From contig NC_009390.2 in NCBI RefSeq assembly GCF_000002875.2, forward strand, positions 352,417 to 416,416: DNA of 64,000 nt, written 5' to 3'. The notes beneath the pieces were generated by a model that was not told the origin of the DNA, did not search any database, and saw only the letters and a list, made by a program, of their open reading frames with translations. The stretch is from Leishmania infantum JPCM5 (taxonomy: Eukaryota; Euglenozoa; Kinetoplastea; Trypanosomatida; Trypanosomatidae). The position numbers and the translations under genes are program-made. Shown here piece after piece: positions 38,808-48,320 of this stretch; the stretch's first letter is position 1; every line of letters starts with the position of its first letter.

Positions 38808-40988
38808 ATGTCTGACGACGCCAGCGAGGTGGCGGCGGAGCTGCCGCAGATGTGGCAGTATATCCACCCTACGCACAACAGCGCCGACAGCAGCGATGAC
38901 GAGGCGGACGAAGAGGAAAACGCAGATGTGACCGACAACGACGCAGCTCGCGGAGGCCGCCCTGCCGACTACGTAAAGCTGAAAAAGTCGGCCCCACGCC
39001 TTGGCCAGCTGATTCGCTTCCTCAACGACATGGAGGACGAAGATGTGCAGGGGCTGCTGCTGGAGAATGATCCGGTGACGCGGCAGACGCTGCTGCAGTG
39101 GGCGACGCTGAACAACCACTTCATGCTCGTTGAGTACCTTGTGAAGCGTATGAAGCGCGCCGCCTTCTCCTTCGATGCCGAGTCGGTCGAGGTCGTGGTG
39201 TACGACCGGTGGGCGGAGATGTCGCAGGAGCTACCCACGGCTGCCGAGGTGGCGGAGCGGCAGAAGCAGCGCGAGAACGAGAAGGCGAAGCGGCTGGCGG
39301 AGCGTGCGATGGCCAACAGTGGTGACGATGTCATCGAGGACGAGGAGAGCGAGGAAGAGGAGGAGGTGGAGCCGATGCCGGAGGAGCTCGTGTACGACAC
39401 ACTGGAGGACTACCACGGCGAGTTGGGGGATGGCGGTGTCGGGGTGGTGAAGCGGATTGGCGAGCTTGGCGTCTACGTGGGGCCGCGCTTGCCGGACGGC
39501 ACGAAGCAGGGCCTCGGTCAGACGCTGTTCCCCTCGGGCGACTGCTACACTGGCGAGTACAAAGAGAATCAGCGTGACGGCCGCGGCGTCTACTGGTGGT
39601 CCAAGGGCGGCGCACTTTACTGCGGCGAGTGGTTCCGAAACATGCGCCACGGCTACGGCCGCATGGTGTACCCGGACGGCTCCCGCTACCTCGGGCGGTG
39701 GGTGCACGGCAAGCGCAGCGGCAAGGGTCGCTACGTCTACGCCGACGGCAGCAGCTACGACGGGGCCTGGGTGAAGGACGAGAAGCACGGGAGCGGCACT
39801 TACCACCTCCTGGACGGCTCCTCCTTTATTGGCACCTTCCACCACAACCGGTTCGTGTCGGGCGAATGGCGCCTCGCGTCCGGCACGGTGCGCTACATCG
39901 GCAACTTCGAAAATGATGCGCCGGCCGGCGCCGGCGTCTACGTGCACCGCTGCGGCCTTAAGCCGGGCACCTTCCAGCAGGAGGGCACTTACTCGGCGGA
40001 GGGAAAGTCGTGGGTGCCGAGCATGCTCAAATGCACGTCTCGCATGGTGCCACACATAGAGCTCGTGGTACCGCCGCAGCCTAGCGGTTCGACGCGGGTG
40101 CCGATGGAGTTTGGCGCCGAGTGCACCGGCCGCACCATGGCGGACCTCATCAAGGTCGCCAACTACGCCCCGCTGCTGCGGTGGGTGGCCTCCCTGACCT
40201 CCGCGGCCAAGGACTTGGTAGTTGGCGAGGTGGAGTTGAAGGGGGTGGAGCTGAGGGGTGTGGAGGTGCAGACGATGCGCTACGACGCCGCCGACCCCGA
40301 TGCAATCACGGAGGTGACCATCCTCCCCATCCTCGTGGACAATGTCGGCAAGCGCGTGCGCCCACCATCAGAGGCGGTTACTCTGAAGCCGTCCGTCACG
40401 CGTCTGATGGTCCTGCTGGAGGCTCCCGGCACGGAGCCGGTCGTGCTCTTGGAGAAGTCCCTGCAAAGCGCCAGCCCCGACGAGCATCACCAGCAAAGCC
40501 GCCTTCCCGCGGTGCGCATCAGTGAGGACTCGTCCGTGGGCGGCGACGTGGTGGACGCCGTCGGGCCCGCCCTCCGCCTGCAGCTCGCCTCTACGAATTC
40601 CATGGCTCTTTTGCTGCCCCCTATGCGATGCAACCCCATGCAGGGCAACGCCGAGGAGTCGGTGTGGATGTACGCCCAGGAGGTGCACCGTGAAACGGTG
40701 GCGCAGCTGGAGCACAAGCTGGAGCTGCTCTCCGCCGAGTTGCCGGAGGCGTCGACGACGTACGTGGCGGTGCCGCTGTCCGACGTGACCTCCATTTCGA
40801 CCGACGCCATGACGGCAATGGCGGCCGCCAATGTGCAGCAGCGCCGCGCCGCACAGACACTGCCCAGAGCCACCGTTGCCCCGCAGCGCCCACCGACTCC
40901 GCCGCCTCCGACATTGGAGCCGCGGCCGGAGCTGCAGCCCCTGTACGACGCCAAGGCCCGCCGTGACGAGGCAGAGTTGGAGGAGTAA
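38808..40988 (+). CDS. MORN-repeat protein with ankyrin-like N-terminal segment
   Basis: The 726-residue protein starts at the ATG at 38808, inside a frame open further upstream only through pyrimidine-rich UTR. Residues 1-45 are acidic. Residues about 90-116 ('TRQTLLQWATLNNHFMLVEYLVKRM') resemble an ankyrin repeat helix pair, and about 176-195 are glutamate-rich. From about 247 to 395 at least six MORN-type units follow ('YTGEYKENQRDGRGVYWWSKGG', 'YCGEWFRNMRHGYGRMVYPDGS', 'YLGRWVHGKRSGKGRYVYADGS', 'YDGAWVKDEKHGSGTYHLLDGS'). The remaining 330 residues have no motif I recognise and end in a Pro-rich, charged tail. MORN proteins in trypanosomatids often act in the flagellum or cytoskeleton, but no specific role is claimed. 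Confidence 0.92.
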   Translation: MSDDASEVAAELPQMWQYIHPTHNSADSSDDEADEEENADVTDNDAARGGRPADYVKLKKSAPRLGQLIRFLNDMEDEDVQGLLLENDPVTRQTLLQWATLNNHFMLVEYLVKRMKRAAFSFDAESVEVVVYDRWAEMSQELPTAAEVAERQKQRENEKAKRLAERAMANSGDDVIEDEESEEEEEVEPMPEELVYDTLEDYHGELGDGGVGVVKRIGELGVYVGPRLPDGTKQGLGQTLFPSGDCYTGEYKENQRDGRGVYWWSKGGALYCGEWFRNMRHGYGRMVYPDGSRYLGRWVHGKRSGKGRYVYADGSSYDGAWVKDEKHGSGTYHLLDGSSFIGTFHHNRFVSGEWRLASGTVRYIGNFENDAPAGAGVYVHRCGLKPGTFQQEGTYSAEGKSWVPSMLKCTSRMVPHIELVVPPQPSGSTRVPMEFGAECTGRTMADLIKVANYAPLLRWVASLTSAAKDLVVGEVELKGVELRGVEVQTMRYDAADPDAITEVTILPILVDNVGKRVRPPSEAVTLKPSVTRLMVLLEAPGTEPVVLLEKSLQSASPDEHHQQSRLPAVRISEDSSVGGDVVDAVGPALRLQLASTNSMALLLPPMRCNPMQGNAEESVWMYAQEVHRETVAQLEHKLELLSAELPEASTTYVAVPLSDVTSISTDAMTAMAAANVQQRRAAQTLPRATVAPQRPPTPPPPTLEPRPELQPLYDAKARRDEAELEE

Positions 40989-41117
40989 CACCTGCTAAAG
41001 AGGAAAAAGCAGCGGCAACTGCAAGACATACACATACACACATGCGCACAGGCGCATCTCCCTCCCTCCATAGAGGCACTACGACCGTCATCCGTCTCTC
41101 TCTGACTTCTTTCCCCA

Positions 41118-41192
41118 ACACACACACACACACACACATTCTTTTTCATCTGCTGCCGCTGTTGCATGATTGTGTGTGTGTGTGTGTGTGTG
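41118..41192. repeat. CA run and TG run forming an inverted repeat
   Basis: About ten CA units (41118-41138) are followed after about 32 bases by about ten TG units (41171-41192) on the same strand. The two runs are reverse complements and could form a 20-bp hairpin in the 3' UTR of the MORN gene. Confidence 0.9.
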
Positions 41193-43531
41193 AACGTTAT
41201 GTACATAGCAGTAAAGCCGCTCACCTGTCCATGCCCCCCCCCCCCCCTCGCTCCCTGACATCGTTAGGAGGACATCACCACTCCTCTTCTTCGCTCTCCA
41301 TAAAAGGTGGCGGTGGTGGGGAAGGTGTCGTGTCATGAGGTAGTCCGTCGTCGCCTCTTCTACCTCAGCACACACGCGCGCACGTAGTGATGTACAGGAG
41401 CACGTGTGTGTTTGCGTGTTATGGTGCGCCCTTTGTTGCGTGGGCTGCCGCTGTGGGTGGTCGTATGCGTGCGTGCATTTATGTACCTCTCTCCTCCTTT
41501 ATTCTCGTTGACGGCTGACGTGAATCGCCCACCCCTTCCTCAGCCTCTCGGTGGGTGCGGTTTCTGACGGTGCGGATGACCTGGACGGATGCGGTCGATG
41601 TGATGATGATTGATGATGTACAGCAGCAGCACGCTTCTGTGTGTGCCTGTGTGTGCGTGTTCTTATCCATGCACAGCGAACCGAAAAGCAAACGCGAAAG
41701 GGTGGGGGATATCTCACTTTGTGTGTGTGTTTCGCGCGCGAGAGTGTCGCCCGTGGAGGAGGCGAGGGAAAGAGGGGCTGTGGGGCCTCCCTCCTTCCCT
41801 ACAGCCACCAGCGGTGTCTCTGTCAACTCCATCTGCACGCACGCACACACGCACACACACAGGGCAATCACATGAGAAACTTCCTCTCCACCCCTCGTCC
41901 ATCTTTGCATCGATCCGCTTGTCCTTTTCATTTATCTATCCTCGTCCCCCTCCCCACCGCTGCTGCTGCTGCCTCCTGCCACCCACACCCACACATAGAC
42001 ACAACACACATTGCATGAAAAGGCCGGAGGGGTTATTCTCAAAGGCGGTGCAGCTGCACTTGCCCTTGCACACCTATCTACAACAGCACCCCGTCAACGC
42101 TCCCAACGAGAGGCCTCGCGGCCCCCCTCCCCTCCCTCCCCAACAAGGAAACAGAAGAAGCACACCTGTGCGAGGCTCGCGCTTGCCGCTAGACTTGGAA
42201 ACGGACCGCGAGCAAGGATTGGACAACGCAGGACACAAGTGATTGGCGTGCGCGTGAAGGAGGACGGCGATGCCGGCACTTAGACCAGCCAGGATTGTGC
42301 GTGCGCGCGTGGGCCGTATGGGTATGAGTGAGTGGGACGGGAGCACTCTATCTTCACCTCCCCCCTTTTATCGATGACTCTGTACATGCCATCAATGCCC
42401 GGCGAAGACGGTGCAGCGCTGTCGTTCCCCCAAACACAAGCGTCCGCGAAGGAAAGGGGTTTGCAGAAACGACCCCCCGTCCCCCTCGTTTGTCTCTCTG
42501 TCTGTCGTGGGCGTTGCTCGATGTCTTCTTCCGTCTCTCTCTCCCTCCCCTTCCATCTGATGCGCCAACGACGACGCGACGGCATCATGAGTGCATCGCG
42601 TTTTCTGTTCTCGGCCGCGGGGCGCTACGGTTGAACACGTGCCAAAGGGGTGAAAAGCAGAGAGGATGCCCGCTCCCTTTGGCACGACGACACGACAGGT
42701 GCCCTTGGACGTTGTCCATGCTGCTCGTGGCACCCCCACGTGCGGCCATGAGCTCTTCGTCCTTCGGTGCACCACTCTGTACGGTACGTTATCACTGCTT
42801 CTTCACCGTTTTAGCACAGTTCTCACATTGTTGTTTACGGTGCTGTCTTGCATCTCCCTCTGCATCGCGTTGCCGCCAACGTTTCGCGATGCAGCTTCCC
42901 AGTTCCCAGTTTTGTGAGGAAGCTGGCACGCCGACAGCTCACTGCGCCCTTGGCGGGTTTGAGCGGGTGGCACTGTATACACGGACTGCGCAACAAGAGA
43001 GCCTTCCCCCCCTACCACCACCAATATGTGTAAGCACACCTGCGACGGCGCAAGAATGTGTCATGGCCCGTCTCGTGAGTAGCGTGATATCTGCGTGTGC
43101 TCTCTCCCGCACAAGAAGACGCTGAACATGTGCCTGACCAGTGTCCCGTCGCCGCGAATCGGATAAGGTCTGGTCCTGGCCGCAGGCCTGCCTAAAAAGG
43201 GTCGATGCGGCCCGCGAGTGTCGCGAAGGCGTGGTCCAACTTGTGCGCCCAAACGCGGCGGAACGCTGAAAAGGGCAGGCAGCCAGCCAGGAGCATCAGC
43301 GATGCGCTTCACATTCTTTCCATTCCTTGATCTTCTTCCTCTCTGCCCAGTCGCGCAATAACGTTGACCTCATCGTTGGCAAATCCATCGCGTCTCTGAC
43401 TGACGGTGTATTTGTTTGTGTGTTGTCACTGTATCAACGCTTCCCACCCCTCATCAGGAGAACTCGCCTATCGACAACCATAGACAGACGCGCACACAGG
43501 AACACATCCCACTTTTCCTTTCGTCTCTTCC

Positions 43532-43533
43532 AG
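43532..43533 (+). promoter_or_regulatory. Probable spliced-leader acceptor AG for Rad21
   Basis: 'CTTTTCCTTTCGTCTCTTCC' runs directly into this AG, 23 nt before the ATG at 43557; two further AGs follow within ten bases. Confidence 0.6.
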
Positions 43534-43556
43534 CATCAGACAGGGGCGTCGTTGCC

Positions 43557-45281
43557 ATGTTCTTCTCCACCTACGTGCTCACGAAGAAGGGCCCGCTCGC
43601 CAAGGTTTGGCTTGCCGCGCACTGGGACAAGCGACTCACCCGCCATGAAGTGAAGGTGGTTGACCTCAGTCAGACTATCCTCCACATTGTCCGCCCTGTC
43701 GTCCCGATCGCCCTGCGCACGTCCGGCGAGCTGCTCGTCGGTGTCGTGCGCATCTACGCACTGAAGGTGAAGCACCTGCTGAAGGAGGCGACCGAGGCGA
43801 CGCTCTTCTTGCGTGTGACGACTCTCGCGACGAAGGGTAGCAAGGCGGGTGTCGCCGGTCAGCACCGCACCACCTCGATCGACGGCGTCGTGGTGCCAGT
43901 GAAGGGCAGCGATGTCGAGGCCGTGACGTTTGACTGGAACGCCGACGTCGCCGCGAAGCACGGCGCGGTGGCAGACGCTGCTGAGGCTCTTGGCGAGGGC
44001 CGTTTTAATGCCATCGCTGATCTGCTGGGAAACAGCCACCGCATCGAAGTCTCCGAGACAGACAAGGAGGATGCCCTCCTGGCGTCGGCGTGGTACACAG
44101 TGCAGCCAACGTCGCAGGCGGCAGGCGACGAGCTTCACACCATGCAGCAGGACTACGACGAGATCGCTAAGATGCGGGCGGACTTGATGGCCTTCGGCGA
44201 GCGCGCCAGCGGCAGCGCCAGCACCAGTAAGAGCAAGTCGAGTCTGTCGAGTATGGAGAAGGGCCGTGGCAGCGTCGCCGTTGATGTGGACGGCATGGCG
44301 TTCCCCGCTGTCGGCGATGAGCTGGATATTGGCGTCCCGCTCCCTGACGAGCTACCGCCGGGCTTCCCTGCTCTGGACGGGCAGGTGCCGGCGGGCATGA
44401 TACCAACCGACCCGTTCCTGCTGCCGGACATGATGAACATGAACGACGAGGCGGTGGCGGCGGCGCAGCGGTCACGCCCAGGTCGAAAGATGCGGCCGGT
44501 GAACGTGTGCGACCTCGACTCCACGACTCTATCACGCGAGGCCTTCGAGAAGTGCATCGCAGACCGCAGCGACATTCTCAACAGCGAGCCGCGCCGTGGT
44601 CCCTACGACGCGCAGGAGGAGGCTGATCGCTATACCGTGACGGGGTCCGCCAACGCGGCGAACGCGGTTGCTACTAACCCCGCGATGGACGCGGCGCCTC
44701 TCTCTGGGGTTCTGAACCCGGCGCTTCGCCTCGCATACGCGACAGCGCTGCGGCAGAGCGCCGAGGAAGCTGTCGCGATGGCGGCGCAGGCGTTTCGGGA
44801 GTCGATGGCACGGCGAAGCGAAGTCCCTGCCGGCGTCGGGGGCGCCCTCGAGGCAGACGATGCGCAGGTTGCCGCGGCGGATCTGGACGGCAGCTCCACG
44901 TTGCTGCCGGAAGAGGAGGTGGCGCAGCAGCGTCGCAAGCGCGGCCGCGACGACAGTTACGGAGTCGATGACTCGACGATGGCTACGGGTGTGTCGGCCA
45001 GTGCTCAGCAGACGCTGGAGCGCATTCGAATGGAGCTGTCGTTGCGCGCTGCGCGTGACCGCAAGAAGCCCCGCACGCAGTCGGTCGCCTCTCTCGTTGG
45101 TGCGAGCTGCGCGTTGCGGGAGGTGTGCCGTGGTCTACGCCGTCGCGATGCCGCGCGCACGTTTGTGGACGTCCTCGCACTGGCATCGAAACAGTACGTG
45201 AGCGCACAGCAGGCGCCGGGGTCTGATGAGGTGCAGGTGACCCTGAACGAGTCGGCCCTGCGTCTGTTGGCTGCGGCGTGA
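43557..45281 (+). CDS. SCC1: Rad21/SCC1 kleisin, cohesin subunit
   Basis: Kleisins close the cohesin ring by binding SMC1 and SMC3, and cleavage of SCC1 releases sister chromatids at anaphase. The 574-residue protein has the conserved Rad21/Rec8 N-terminal domain in residues 1-100: 'MFFSTYVLTKKGPLAKVWLAAHWDKRLTR', 'IALRTSGELLVGVVRIYALKVKHLL' and 'EATLFLR'. A long acidic/Pro-rich linker follows. The C-terminal winged helix is in the last 60 residues ('VCRGLRRRDAARTFVDVLALASKQYVSAQQ...LNESALRLLAA'). The start ATG directly precedes the conserved MFFS/MFYS sequence and sits 23 nt after a strong acceptor. Arg-containing sites such as 'SEPRRGP' might be separase sites, but this is not established. 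Mitotic SCC1 is likelier than Rec8, though I cannot exclude the latter. Confidence 0.93.
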   Translation: MFFSTYVLTKKGPLAKVWLAAHWDKRLTRHEVKVVDLSQTILHIVRPVVPIALRTSGELLVGVVRIYALKVKHLLKEATEATLFLRVTTLATKGSKAGVAGQHRTTSIDGVVVPVKGSDVEAVTFDWNADVAAKHGAVADAAEALGEGRFNAIADLLGNSHRIEVSETDKEDALLASAWYTVQPTSQAAGDELHTMQQDYDEIAKMRADLMAFGERASGSASTSKSKSSLSSMEKGRGSVAVDVDGMAFPAVGDELDIGVPLPDELPPGFPALDGQVPAGMIPTDPFLLPDMMNMNDEAVAAAQRSRPGRKMRPVNVCDLDSTTLSREAFEKCIADRSDILNSEPRRGPYDAQEEADRYTVTGSANAANAVATNPAMDAAPLSGVLNPALRLAYATALRQSAEEAVAMAAQAFRESMARRSEVPAGVGGALEADDAQVAAADLDGSSTLLPEEEVAQQRRKRGRDDSYGVDDSTMATGVSASAQQTLERIRMELSLRAARDRKKPRTQSVASLVGASCALREVCRGLRRRDAARTFVDVLALASKQYVSAQQAPGSDEVQVTLNESALRLLAAA

Positions 45282-47582
45282 GAGCGGCGTTAGAGGTGGG
45301 ATGATCGACGAGAGCGAAGCTGCCGCGCTAGCCCCTTGTGTACTGCGCTGTGTGTGTGTGCGTCGCATGCTCGCCTGTCTCGCTCTCCATAAACCATCGC
45401 GCCGTTCAAGAGCACTCTCATTATCATAATTATCTCCCCTCAACTGCTAGTGCTACGGGTGCGCGGTGTTTCCCGTGCTGCTGTTGCCGCGGTGACTGGT
45501 GCTGGCTGACCTTCGCCCCGCACTGGCCACATTGTCCTTCCGTTCCACCCGCTGTCCCCCACCCCCCACTCTCTCCAGCTGAATGCTGCTTTGTTCTTGT
45601 TGTTTTCTTCTTCCATAGAGCACCACCGCGATGCGGGGCGGGGAGGGGTGGCACCGATGTGGGTGCTCGTTGCTTAGCCGACCTGGTCCCCCCGCCTCAG
45701 GAGCTTGTTCTCTGTCTATGGGTGTCTGTCTATCTCCCTTTCTCTGCATGTGTGTATGCGCGCCAGATCTTGAGGCGGTGGTGGTGGTGGGTGGAGGGCG
45801 GAGAGATAGAGAGAGGGAGGGGGACGGAGGGTGCGTGATGTCCCTCTCGTTGATGGCCGACGGAGTCCACCTCCTCCCTCCTTTTCTTCAGCGCACACCC
45901 ACACGCGCAGGGCAACCACAACTCTCTTGAAACCATAGAAGCAGCTTTACGCACATGCATATACGCACGTGCTTGTGAAATCCATCATCAGATCTATGTG
46001 CACTGTGCTTGCAAAAGCGGAATAGACCGGCTTGTCTGTGATGAGCTCATCAGATACGCACACGCACACGTCTGCACATGCACATACAAGTCCCCTCCCT
46101 CCCCGTGTACACACGCCCATGCTGGGGCCTCCCTCATAGACATGCGTGTCTTATTTTCGATTGATTATTCTCAAGCCCCATTGCGGTATACATGTGTATG
46201 TATGCATATATACACATATGCATACGTACGTATGCGTGTATCTTTTTCCGTCTCGTGTGTTGATTTCCTTTGGCTTAGGGGGTGCGCTCATGTTGCGCAC
46301 TTCTCTGTGATGTTTGTGCTTGTCTTTGCGTGTCGCTTCTTTTGGTCTTACTTCTCATTGTCTTTTGGTGTTGATGCGCGTGCGCGAGCGCTGCGAGGCG
46401 GTGCTGACGGTGGCGAACAACCGAACCTGGCGAGAAGAAGGAAGGGGGAGGATGATCTTCAAGAGAGAGGGAGAGCGAGCAAGGAGGCACGTCGTGCTTG
46501 CGTGTACATGTGGACTTCTCCACAGCTACACACGCATACATACACGCACACACACCCACAGAGGTATACAGACAGACAGGCCGCTTCACACGTCTTTTGC
46601 GCACAACTCTTTGACTCTCTCGTGCCCTCTCTCCCCCCCTCTACGCGCCTAATGAATGCCGGCTGCGTCATCTCCGGTCGGTCGCTTCAATTTTTTTGTT
46701 GTTTCTTGAACTTTTATGTTCTGGGCTTCACGCACCATCACGCTCCCTCTCTCTTCACCCGGTAGCGTCTGCGCGTGTTTCTCTCAATCGCTCGCTTGCC
46801 CTCTGCATGTGTGTGTGTGTGCATGGAGTGCGTCTTATCCTTCGCGACTGATTCTTCTTTCTTGTCTCTCTCCGTCGACCTTAAGTTCCACATGCACACA
46901 CACACACACACACACACTCAGATATGCACACAACACAGCTGCGTTGAACAGACGGGTCCTCATACTCTCTCTGTTCTCTTTCCTCGCTGATGTGCAACAG
47001 AGATCCATTTATGATGGGCAATGGCAGCTGGAGTTGGGGTGGGAAAAGGCGAGCGGTCCGAGGCGCAGGGGCCGTGCGGTTCCGCCTCTGCCGTTGTCTC
47101 TCGTACTTCTCCACTGCGCATCCGGGGAGCTTTTCACTGTCTATCTTGCATACGTGTATGCTTGCGTGTGTGCAGCGATTGGTGTGCCGGGTGATGTTAG
47201 TGTGATAGTCTCTGTTCTCACTGCTGCTGCTGGCGTGCACCGTTCGCCATCATGTGAGCCGTTCTACGTGCCAATCGCTTGCCTTCGCCTTTTATGTTCC
47301 TCTTTCTAACCGTAATTCCAGTATCACTCTCTCTCTGTGCTCGCACGTGTGTGTAGGTGGATGCGACGACGACAACAACAGAGGGGACGAATAACAGCGT
47401 CACGGGTCTTGGACAGGACATCAGTAGCGACCAGGCGTTACTTTCAAACATCCTTTCTTTGTGTATGTGAGAGTTTGGGTACGTGTGCGCACCTATACAC
47501 TTGTACGTGCACACACACTCGCACATACAGACAGACATAGATATACGGGCACGTCTGCACACACCGCCGTGCGCAAGGCACC
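45282..47582. other. Long intergenic region between Rad21 and the EEF1A methyltransferase
   Basis: 2.3 kb of pyrimidine-rich and microsatellite sequence. CA and TG runs lie near 46810-46820 and 46896-46918, and a TA/GC palindrome at 46200-46225. A pyrimidine tract ending in AG at 47320-47321 is the best splice-acceptor candidate for the next gene. No gene seen. Confidence 0.6.
46200..46225. repeat. Short perfect inverted repeat
   Basis: GTATGCATAT (46200-46209) pairs with ATATGCATAC (46216-46225) around a six-base loop, inside a TA/CATG-rich stretch. Confidence 0.8.
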
Positions 47583-48320
47583 ATGTCGAAGTACGCGAAT
47601 CCCGAGTACTGGGAGGACCGCTACCGCAGCAACGACACCACCTTCGACTGGTTCGTCACATATGACAATCTGCAGACCATCCTGCGCCCTCTGCTGCAGC
47701 CGGCGGAGCAGATTCGGGTGCTCGTAGTGGGCTGCGGCAACAGCCGTCTCTCCGCTAACCTGTATGAACACCTCAACATCAAGAAGATCACCAACGTGGA
47801 TGTGTCGCCGACGGTGATCAGCCAAATGCAGCGCCGCTACTCGGAGATGAACGAGATGCAGTGGATCTGTGCCGATCTGCTCACCACCCCGATAGAGAAG
47901 CTGATGCTGGAGCTGTGCCCGAACGACTATCTCTATGATTTTATTGTGGACAAGGGCCTCGTGGACAGCATCCTCGGCGGCTCAAACTCCTTTCACAACC
48001 TGTACACCTTCAACAAGAACATGTCGCGCCTGCTGAAGCGCGGCGGCCGCTTCGTTGTCGTCTCGTACGGGTCGCCCGAGACGCGCATGGACCACTTCCG
48101 TCGCAAGAAGCTCAACTTCGATGTGGAGCACAAGCTGCTGGAGAAGCCGATGCTGAGCTCCTCTACCGCCAGCCCCACCGGGCACTACCATGTGTACATC
48201 ATGGTAAAGGTTGGCGCGAAGCAAGGCGTCGGAGTCGCCGTGGCAGCAGGCGACGCCGAGTCGGAAGACGACGACGACTTCTACGACCGCTTCATGACGC
48301 ATAACTCCGCCGCCAACTGA
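47583..48320 (+). CDS. EEF1A lysine methyltransferase 4-like (ECE2/METTL13-related) protein
   Basis: This 245-residue class I SAM-dependent methyltransferase matches the group related to human EEF1AKMT4 and the N-terminal half of METTL13, which methylate elongation factor 1A. Landmarks are 'ANPEYWEDRYRS...FDWFVTYDNL' (family N-terminal WxxRY box), motif I 'VLVVGCGNSRLS' at 47-58, the acidic ribose-binding residue in 'ITNVDVSPTVI' (D73), 'CADLL' at 96-100, and 'YDFIVDKGLVDSIL' (family 'D..idKG..D'). The C-terminal 30 residues are acidic. No targeting signal, so cytosolic. The ATG at 47583 directly precedes the conserved N-terminus. The best splice acceptor is at 47320-47321, giving a 5' UTR of about 260 nt. 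The substrate is inferred from family only. Confidence 0.9.
   Translation: MSKYANPEYWEDRYRSNDTTFDWFVTYDNLQTILRPLLQPAEQIRVLVVGCGNSRLSANLYEHLNIKKITNVDVSPTVISQMQRRYSEMNEMQWICADLLTTPIEKLMLELCPNDYLYDFIVDKGLVDSILGGSNSFHNLYTFNKNMSRLLKRGGRFVVVSYGSPETRMDHFRRKKLNFDVEHKLLEKPMLSSSTASPTGHYHVYIMVKVGAKQGVGVAVAAGDAESEDDDDFYDRFMTHNSAAN

Larger units (their letters stand above)
40989..43556. other. Long intergenic region between MORN and Rad21 genes
   Basis: 2.6 kb without a credible gene. It holds CA and TG microsatellites that can pair with each other, a poly-C run (about 41234-41246), CT-rich stretches, and at its right end the Rad21 splice acceptor. A 265-codon frame at 42328-43125 is low complexity. GC-rich, less repetitive sequence at about 43140-43310 shows no gene I can identify. 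Confidence 0.6.

Noticed and set aside
42328..43125. 265-codon plus-strand frame before Rad21
   Set aside because: Ser/Pro/Cys/Arg-rich UTR-type composition, no motif, and competing frames in other phases.
43140..43310. Possible structured RNA in GC-rich sequence upstream of Rad21
   Set aside because: No tRNA cloverleaf, Pol III boxes or snoRNA boxes could be identified by eye.
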